A program made the position numbers and the translations under genes. Source: Galerina marginata (Eukaryota; Basidiomycota; Agaricomycetes; Agaricales; Galerinaceae). From it: 64,000 nt of DNA. The stretch is taken from the NCBI GenBank assembly GCA_023014335.1, contig JAECYW010000022.1, positions 434,001 to 498,000 on the forward strand. Direction: 5' to 3'. Shown one piece after another: positions 56,371-64,000 of this stretch. How positions within the stretch are numbered: position 1 is the first letter of the stretch; every line of letters starts with the position of its first letter. The notes below the pieces were generated by a model, which did no database searches, had not been told where the DNA came from, and worked only from the letters and a program-made list of their open reading frames with translations.

Positions 56371-59300
56371 CTTAAATTGCGAATACACTGCCTACATCAG
56401 TCGTCCTTATGTGCTCAATTTAGTGGTTTCGTCCCTATTAAGCGAAGGCAAGCATACCGAATATACGCGCGCGAGAAGCAAATCTTCGGGAAGTCGACCT
56501 TGGTCATGGTTTTCATGGAGTGGAAGGTCTATCCGAGACGCGAGCATTAAAACGATGTCAAAACAAAATTCTCCGCCATGAAAAACGTACCTTAAAGGGG
56601 AGGGATGAGAGACATAGCAACGTCGATACCGAAGCGAAGTTGTGGGGTTTCGTCGTTCCACAACGCACTGCCAAAGGAAAAATTAAGCCTGCTGTCCAGT
56701 TCTAGAGGTGAAAAAAAGGATACCATGGAACAGAAAGGAACGTACATGAATTTCTCGAAAAGTTCGAATGCGACATATTTTGGAGTCGCTGCAATAAGAT
56801 ACACGAAATATCTAGATAATGCAACTAGGCAAAGCAGGCTGAGATCAACGCAAGCATTTCTTATTGCAATACCATGCATGAAGATATCTAGAGACCACGC
56901 AATCATGCGGAGTAGGCTGCGATCGACATGGAAGCCGTGCACGAAGATTCCGAGTCAGCGTATAGCATCGCGGTCAGAATCGCCATCAGCCCTTGAGTTT
57001 TGTCAGACCAGGGCAATACTGATTCCCGTACGGAATAAGTTCTTAGACAAGTACTGAAGGTATGCAAAGAGATTGAGGGGAGGTTGGCAGAACTGGAGTT
57101 GGCGGACTTACAGAGGAATTTGGAATTTTGATTTTTGATATAAATTTGATTAGACTGACTACGTTACATAAGCAACTCAGGTGAATCCTGAAGAACTTGA
57201 ATCCGTACTTTCTACATGCTTTCCAAGGAATCCACGTCGCTATCTTCATTAGATCGTGGCTAATAGGAGTTTTACATTGATTGAGTGCGTATGATAGAAT
57301 TCTACGTTAAGTGCTCACAGAAAGCTACCAGTTGAATCAAAGTTGAATGAACGGAGGTTAAGAAAAAAAAAAGTGTGACCACGAGGGCTATCGGAAGGAG
57401 TGACGCAAGTGTCACAGAAAACTCTTCCCTCGACTTGCTTGACTGGATCTCCACGCACGGTTTACGGGTTGATTCCAGAACCATGGAGGCTGGTGCATGG
57501 TTGCGTACTCTATCTAGATGTCCTCATGCATGGTATTGCGGGATGAATTCCTAGACCAGTTCCTCTTCTGTAGAGTCAGGTTGGAGCGATACAGCATACA
57601 TGAATCTTGGACAATCCTCGGTGAGTTCCTTCTTTTTTTTTTCGTATAAAACGTACCCCTAATTTCTCTCAACTCAGGTACACGGCCTCCGAACGACGAT
57701 TTATTAAATACTTGAGACAGGAGCGAGCCTAAAAATCTGGGTGGTCAGTACATACATTTCGCTTTTCTTTCTCCTGAACACGCTTTTCATGTTTCTCGAT
57801 TCGGACTTCAGACATAGGCTATTTACCATGTACATTAGAAGGTCCTAATTAACGAGTCTCCAAGGGGGAGAGAGCAAGATTCTCGTGTGGTTGGTAAGGT
57901 GATAAAATCCCCATTGTTCATGACTTCCTCCTGATGAGCTTCCTGCTTTTCATATTTGAATTTGTCACTGAATGAATGGTTCTAGCGTTGCTCCATTCCC
58001 AGCATGACGTGGAAGCTCAGTTCTTGGTGGAAGCCGAACGTTCGACGATCGTAGAGAGAGGCTGGAAAGTGTGCATGTCACGTCTAGCTTTATTTTTCCC
58101 CTCTAGATCTGTTGTCTCTGACACTTTTTTTTTAGCTCTCTAATCTATTTACCCAACTCGACAATCATTTTTGAGGCGAATCTTTGAATTTGGATAGACG
58201 AGTTGAGTTGACAACAGATGTGAGTTTCGTTCGGTCTTGCTCTTCCTTTCTTCGTCTTATATCTTCCACTAGTCATGTTATTACCTTACGTCTTCGGGCA
58301 GTGAATTACCATGCGAACCTTCAGATGGACCCAGTTGCCAGTTTCTTCTATGCCGATACCCCACCAATTTCAGAGACAAAGAAGAAGAAATTAAGCCTTG
58401 TACGTTCTTTCCTGTCTTACATCAACCATCGACAACGTTCTTATATCCATATTTTTGAGGACGTGGCAAGGACTTGGCCTACAAAGTATTATGTACGACT
58501 GTATCTCTGCAGACTTCCTCTCACGCCCCCGTGCCGGCTTGATTTCCGCTCTTTTTCCTCTTCGAATTCTGTACGGAGAATTAACGACGCAATCATGCCG
58601 CAGGGAGGGCACAAGTGAACGAATCTAAGATGGTGGTAAGTTCTTCATGCTGCCTTTTTTCTTCAAATAGACACCCTTTAATATTGTTCAATTTATAATC
58701 AACTTGAAGTCCTGTTTCCTGCGGGTTGGACCACGGCCCAAGTAGACCTATCAAGAAGCATCTGGCAATCTTTTTGGTCACATTAACTAGTCTCTTGGTG
58801 CTTTGGCATCCGTATTGACTCTGTATGTTTCGGTCCCTTATAGGAGTCGCCTACCTTTTCATATTGTTTTTTGATACCTTCATTGATGCCTTCACCTTTT
58901 TGTCGACGATTCTTGTTTGTTCCTGGGTCAATCGAATGGCTGACCAGCGTTTTGAATGTAACACTGACAAAAGATTGTTTCAACCTGAAGGTACGTCCTT
59001 TCCAGGTTTGATATTGGCTTTAGCCATCTAAAACGTTGATTTTGCCAGTTTTGTGCACCTACGCGTAGACAAAGTGCCTTCCTAATATCTTCTTCAGATC
59101 TATTTGTGGCCTTTCATCATCTTCCGATGTCCGACTTCAAACGTTTTCATAGTGACCCCAGGATCTTTACGCACGATTTGCGGTTGATTCCAGTGCTGAT
59201 GCATGGTTGCGTACTTTGTTTAAAGGTCGTCACGCATGGCGTTGCGTGCTGAATATCTGGACTAGTATCATGGAGCTGAGCGACCTCACCTCGTAGTGGC

Positions 59301-62243
59301 CTGAGAAGCGTTCACAAAGTGAATCACCGAGTTGGCCGCCACTCTTCGTCCAGCCAATTTCAAGAATAAGTATCGACGGACTGCCTACTTGATCTCCGGT
59401 TGCAAGATACTCGCAGGATATCTTTCCCGGCCCTTAGGTCTCTATCCCTTCAGGACCTTGCTTCCAGTTCGGCGCTTCTTGTCATTCGAATCAATTCATG
59501 TTGTTTACTTTGTTTACATATCTATGTTTCGCTTTTGTTCATGGTCCTGTCTTCTTAATTCCTCATTTCTTACTGATTCGTACGTTACCTTGCGTTTAGG
59601 AGAATATTGGACCTTGGCTTTCCGTTACGCGATTTTCTGTCCCGATGTCCCTGGCCATCCTCGCGCTTAATATTTGACTTTGTTTTCCTGCTCTGTATAA
59701 GGAGTTCAGAGGTCAACGAGATCAAGGTTGGACCCTCCTTAGATAACTTGAACACTTACGACTTTTTATTGGACTCATGATCCGGTCGATGGCATTAGCT
59801 GCCTATCATGGCGCTCTCGAGTTTCGGCATTCTCTGATATGCAGAATATGCACAGAGCCACCGATCTTGTCACTTGTGGAGTGGTCACTGGTATCGTCCG
59901 ATCACATTTTTCAACAAACATCCAAATTTGAATTTACGTTTACTGTAAGCGCCATTCCTGGAAGGTCGAAAATGAACTGTGTTTCTCGCTTTCAGCAGCG
60001 CTGTTCTTTAAATTTGCAACGTTCAACAAAATGACAAACTAGGAGCTGCCATCAAACATCAGACGCACACCTGATTTTTCTTTGCACCCCACAAAACACC
60101 TCCGCTATCCACACCATCTCTGTTGCGCTACATGAACCACCGCCTTGTTATTCAATGTCCTGCGTCTTTTGCATGCCCTGATTTTCACTCTTCTTTCGTG
60201 AACGAACGCACCATCAGCAAATCGACGCCGAACCACATCACCTGTGCGGAAATGGGGTTAAGGGGTACCTCGCTGCTATCAAGTCCACCTACGATTTCCT
60301 CGACACAAGGGCCTCTCGTAGAGCAAATTGAACGGTATTCGTTCGAATAGCTGCCATTAGCTATGGCCCAGTCAAAAGCTTTCGACAATTGAAATCTTGT
60401 TGGGTAATTTTGTCTTTCTGTACCGTTCGCTACTCGAATTACAGCCTATGTTGTTCAGGGTTGTCTCTGAGGGCTCTAGCACTTGCTCGGAGTCACATTT
60501 TACTCCTAGAGCCTTCAGGGCATTTTCAGGCAAGAGTCAAACATACCTGGGGTTACTCAGGCATACCCTGCCCAATCGACCTCTATTCCGACATTCGACC
60601 CAGTTTCGCCTACGAAGTCGAAGAAGAGAAGGCGAAAATTTGACCGAGCGTCTCCAGATCTTATTGCGTTGTAGGAAGTTGAGATCTAGACTGGTATTTC
60701 TCACCCGTAAGTCACCGATTTTTGTCCATCAACTCCTCGCTGGTGCAACATTTTATGTTCAGTTACAGTCAGTGCTTCGGCTCATTAACCCCACGAACCT
60801 GAGCTTTTGCTTGATTCAGTATCCGAAGTGCAACATCTGGTAGTCGGCATAAACAACTATTTCAACTCGCAAAACAAATTTTGAACAAAATATATTTGAT
60901 TATAACCCAATTGCTGATGTCGAAATTGGACTCAAATTCGGATGACGTTGCACCCATCGCCTCTCCTACCTTCGGAAAGCTTGCCACCGACTCTCGCACG
61001 CCGACTACACCTCTGTCCTCGTCTCCTCCTTCCCACCATGTTTGGCTCTTCGCCATTGAATAGCAGACCGACACGGACTCATGGCTAATAAATTTCGCTT
61101 ATGGCGCCTCTCTTCCTCGTTACATCCTTCAACCCCGCCACGTTGCTTTTTGTAAGTTTGACACGGGCTCTAAAGGCCTCAGCTAGTTAGCTTGCCACCT
61201 GGTCAACCTCCATATTTTTCCCGCAGTACCGGTTTCGAACCACGATTCGAAGTGGGACGGTGGCATGGGACTGGCTGCTGCTTATCTTCAGCTGGAAAAG
61301 ATGAGATGAAGGAGGGTTTAAAAAATAAGTACCAAAAAATGGCTATCCCTCGCTGACAAGAAAACTGGATGGGCTTGCCTGTAGCTTGTGGGCTATTCTG
61401 GCTCGGCGATTTTGGCATCTGGATCTTATCTCAATTGATCCACTGAGGTCTTGCTGGATACGAGATTCAGATTATCCAGTTACGTCACCTCACGAATTTT
61501 GCTTGTCGCGGCCAATTGCAAGAATTCATTTTCGCTTCATTTTCGCCGCTGCGTCGGTTGCCCTCTGGAATGCTCTTGAACATAGATTTTTGTGAATTTA
61601 TCCTCGGTGTGTCCACCTCTAGCTTTACCTATGCTCACTTTTCTAAGAAGCGGTTATCCTGGCGCATGGTCAGTGCTTGATTCCGCTATGTTTACTTTGC
61701 CGACGATATACCGTGTTAATCAAGTCCCCATTTCGTTTCTGGTCACTCGTGTTGCTCAATTTGAGATCGTGGTCTGAAAATAGTAAAGTAACTAGGTATG
61801 CATCCAATGGCACAAGCCTCATAGGCCTCCTGATCTCCTAATCGTCTTTAAAAAAAACAGAACCAGATTACCTCCAGGAGAGCTCCAGTTTTCGGATCTT
61901 CGCTGCTAAAAACACGGCCACTATGCGTTGCTTCCCACCTATCGATTTCTCAGCAATCCCTATCAGAAGTTCCTTCCCGATCTACGCGCTTTGCGTGTAC
62001 CAAGAGTCCTGACCGGTTGGTTGTTTTCACCCCCGTGGAGTATCATCACGATGATGATTCCCACCACTACTAAAAGTAGCACAAATACTAAGCAGTCGTT
62101 AGCGTTAGCCCTATTGATAGTAAATATACATAAATATCTTACAGAATGTGAAATGTCGGCGTGTTAACCTCATCTGCGTTTGTTGTATCTTGCCGGTCCA
62201 CCGACCTTGACAGCTCATCCTTCCGCCAACCGCGACTTTGCGT
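56371..62243. other. Poorly coding region with repeat relics
   Basis: About 5.9 kb with many donor- and acceptor-like signals but no frame that I could assemble into a convincing gene. Degenerate copies of the minisatellite core (GCATGGTTGCGTACT then CATGCATGGTATTGCGGGA) occur at 56865-56910 (minus), 57451-57550 (plus) and 59165-59255 (plus), each with an ACGGTTTAC-like leader in the last two. Open stretches such as 58184-58618 and 60905-61063 (MSKLDSNSDDVAPIASPTFG) are Ser/Pro-rich or lack family resemblance. Confidence 0.4.
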
Positions 62244-62772
62244 TTAATATATGAATATGCAGCAGTTGCGAAGGCCACGCTCTGATTTGCAACTGAAGAA
62301 GCCAGATGGCTCCTTTGGTTGGCATTCATGCTCTGATCTGCAACTGGAGAAGTTAGATGGCTCCTTTGGTTGAGATTCGGAGAGCTCACTACCCTCTGGA
62401 ACTGGTGCCACCTGATCTCCTTCTGACAACAGTTCGCCGGTGACCTCGTCCAGGAGTCTCTTCGGGGACCGGAACTACAAGCGAATCTCAGATCAGTGTA
62501 GCAAATAGAGACAGACATTTGAAATCACGGATTTGCAGATTTTGTTTTCAAGCTGTTGTTGCTGCATGAACTCTTGCAACAACTTCTCAAGCTTTTCTAC
62601 ACGGCTCTGTAAGTCACTGTCGTCGTTAGACAGAGGATCTGCTGCTGGGTCAGCCGTAGCCACTGCCGACCCTCGTTCGTCGGTGGCAGCCTATTAAGTT
62701 CTGTTTATGACAAGGTAGCTGAGGGATTTAAGATCGTACATGACCGTTCAAAACCTGAATCATTGATTTCAT
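62244..62772 (-). CDS. Probable small coiled-coil protein
   Basis: Assembled as 140 aa from exons 62772-62755, 62690-62517 and 62474-62244, with introns of 64 and 42 bp, phase 0 at both joints. Residues 27-55 form a clear coiled coil (DLQSRVEKLEKLLQEFMQQ). The last exon is acidic (LLDEVTGELLSEGDQVAPVP) and contains a tandem repeat of about 51 bp coding QPKEPS.FFSC.SE twice. No enzyme or known domain is visible. The short second intron and an AT-rich end make the model uncertain. Confidence 0.4.
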
Positions 62773-63600
62773 GGTCAGATAGTTAAAGGCCTGAGTTTGT
62801 GGGGTAAAAGTTGACTGACCATTCCAAATGATGACGGATGAATAGGTGAAGATGATGACACGTTATATGAACGAAGAAGAGTGGACTTGCGAACCACGTA
62901 GGTTATATCAACGACCGGACTCCGGTCAATGCAAGACAAAGGAAGAAACAAATAAGAAGTTCGACATCGGCGATCGCAAAAACACGAGGAGTGGCTAGTG
63001 ATAGAGCCAAGAGTACGACATGAAAGCTGAAAAGTAAGACGATTTATCTTGAATCACTAAATTCTCATGACCTTAGGTAGAGGCTTTATCTGCTAAATGA
63101 TGATCGTAAATGCGAAACCCTGGAAAGAAAACCGCCGTCTCGAATGATCATGTGACTGCCTTGCTTGCAAGGGTCAAATATCACCATCTCAATCAATTCT
63201 CAATGGGAACAGTAGCGTAGATTTCAAGCTGGTAGATCAAGTTTTGTATACTTAGTAAGTCCTTTGAATCGCCATAATTTAGGTGTTATTATCTTTGAAA
63301 TGGCAGTAAGCATGAACAAGTACGAAACTATCATATCCAACATAGGGGACTCTTTACTGTTTGCGATTCTTCGCCATTTCGCGTCGCTGCGCCTCCGATT
63401 TGCTGGGCGGGAAATGGGAACCCAGAAGTCCACCCCGCGAGACGTACCATGCATGAAGTTATGCAGCCAGGTGTTATGTGTCTCGGTCACTCTGAAAATA
63501 ATCCGTAATTCGTGGGTAGAGATTCATTGTAGGATAAGTAGTTCAAAAGTCGATGGGGAGAGCTGACGGCTCAGATTCCACGAGGAGGACGCAGAATCCT
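62773..63600. other. No recognised gene
   Basis: No sustained coding. A relic of the minisatellite core with an internal deletion lies at 63446-63471 on the minus strand. Confidence 0.4.
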
Positions 63601-64000
63601 GCGTCAAACACGAAGTTGTTATGTCGGACAAAGCGAGACAGTTGTTTCCGAAAGCGGCAACAGATTGGGAAGTAATGATAAGTTGGGAAGACATGAAGGT
63701 AAGGTGGTGGCATGATGGTGGTCAATCGCCGTTAATTATAATGTGCGGTCATTACATGTTAGCACATGTTTATGCACGTCTGCAGCCGGGGGGTGCAAGC
63801 TGGGACGCCCAATCAGAATCCGGTCATTTGATGGATATGTGGTCAGTGAAATGTGTAGAATTCATGATGGAATCTAGAGTACGGAACTACGGAATTCATG
63901 AAGACATGAAGAGAGCGGAATGGGTATGGCACAGAATGACTACCTGAGTCTCGATATTCCGCGAATCGCGCGTTATGGTCCCACAACTACGGTCCTGGCT
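63600..64000 (-). repeat. Inverted copy of the 48.2-48.6 kb segment, runs off the window
   Basis: From 63619 to the window end the sequence is the reverse complement of about 48600 down to 48221; I found no mismatch over roughly 380 bp. Just before it (63600-63618) similarity continues at a clearly lower level. The other boundary lies beyond the window. Confidence 0.85.
63621..63947 (+). CDS. Repeat-borne open frame, 108 codons, second copy
   Basis: ATG at 63621, stop at 63945-63947. The translation is identical to the last 108 residues of the frame at 48628-48269. No known domain. It contains aromatic and Met-rich stretches (WEVMISWEDMKVRWWHDGG). See the other copy for the doubt about coding status. 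Confidence 0.3.
   Translation: MSDKARQLFPKAATDWEVMISWEDMKVRWWHDGGQSPLIIMCGHYMLAHVYARLQPGGASWDAQSESGHLMDMWSVKCVEFMMESRVRNYGIHEDMKRAEWVWHRMTT

Noticed and set aside
1..64000. Telomeric repeats, rRNA or tRNA genes
   Set aside because: No TTAGGG-type array, no rRNA landmarks and no T-loop plus A/B box combination were found; isolated GGTTCGATTC-like strings (for example near 33443) lack a cloverleaf.

Overview
The window looks like an accessory region of a basidiomycete (Agaricomycetes) genome. The reasons are short GT..AG introns of about 45-75 bp in nearly every gene, families typical of mushroom-forming fungi (F-box proteins with a cysteine-arginine-tryptophan block after the box, CHAT-domain, BTB and WD40 proteins), one housekeeping gene of fungal type (inositol-3-phosphate synthase), and long stretches of dispersed, tandem and inverted repeats. 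There are no operons. No rRNA, tRNA or CRISPR was found.

Layout: 1-2.1 kb, nothing recognised. 2.4-4.5 kb, inositol-3-phosphate synthase with a TATA box; its exons show three reading-frame breaks. 5.2-11.2 kb, a tandem array of three paralogous F-box genes. 11.5-12.9 kb, the C-terminal end of a CHAT-domain protein, cut off by an AT-rich block dense in an AAATATGGT motif. 14.7-15.2 kb, a pseudogene whose intact paralogue, a small tail-anchored protein gene not visible as a single open frame, lies at 20.6-21.3 kb. 15.4-20.0, 21.6-34.1 and 41.8-48.9 kb, three rearranged copies of a 4.6-7.5 kb composite repeat that starts with a minisatellite of about 158 bp. Copy B is split at 26.45-31.41 kb by a roughly 5 kb element with inverted repeats of about 740 bp and an 8-bp target duplication; copy C keeps the empty site.

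34.4-35.7 kb, a BTB-domain gene. 37.1-37.9 kb, an unassigned spliced gene. 38.6-40.35 and 51.65-53.56 kb, an inverted duplication of about 1.8 kb around an 11-kb core; it carries a second small tail-anchored protein gene and a damaged copy. 49.2-50.75 kb, a WD40 protein with a C-terminal membrane segment. 54.2-56.4 kb, a divergent pair of related RING-finger genes. 56.4-63.5 kb, poorly coding sequence with relics of the repeat core motif and one probable coiled-coil gene. The window ends inside an inverted, near-identical copy of a segment at 48.2-48.6 kb.

The genes do not form a pathway. The F-box, BTB and RING proteins share a likely theme (substrate receptors or ligases for ubiquitination), which is common in expanding fungal accessory gene sets. 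Several genes (inositol-3-phosphate synthase, F-box 3, WD40, one RING gene) carry single-base frame breaks, some in homopolymers; either the assembly has residual indel errors or some of these genes are dying. All assignments come from reading the sequence; no database search was run.
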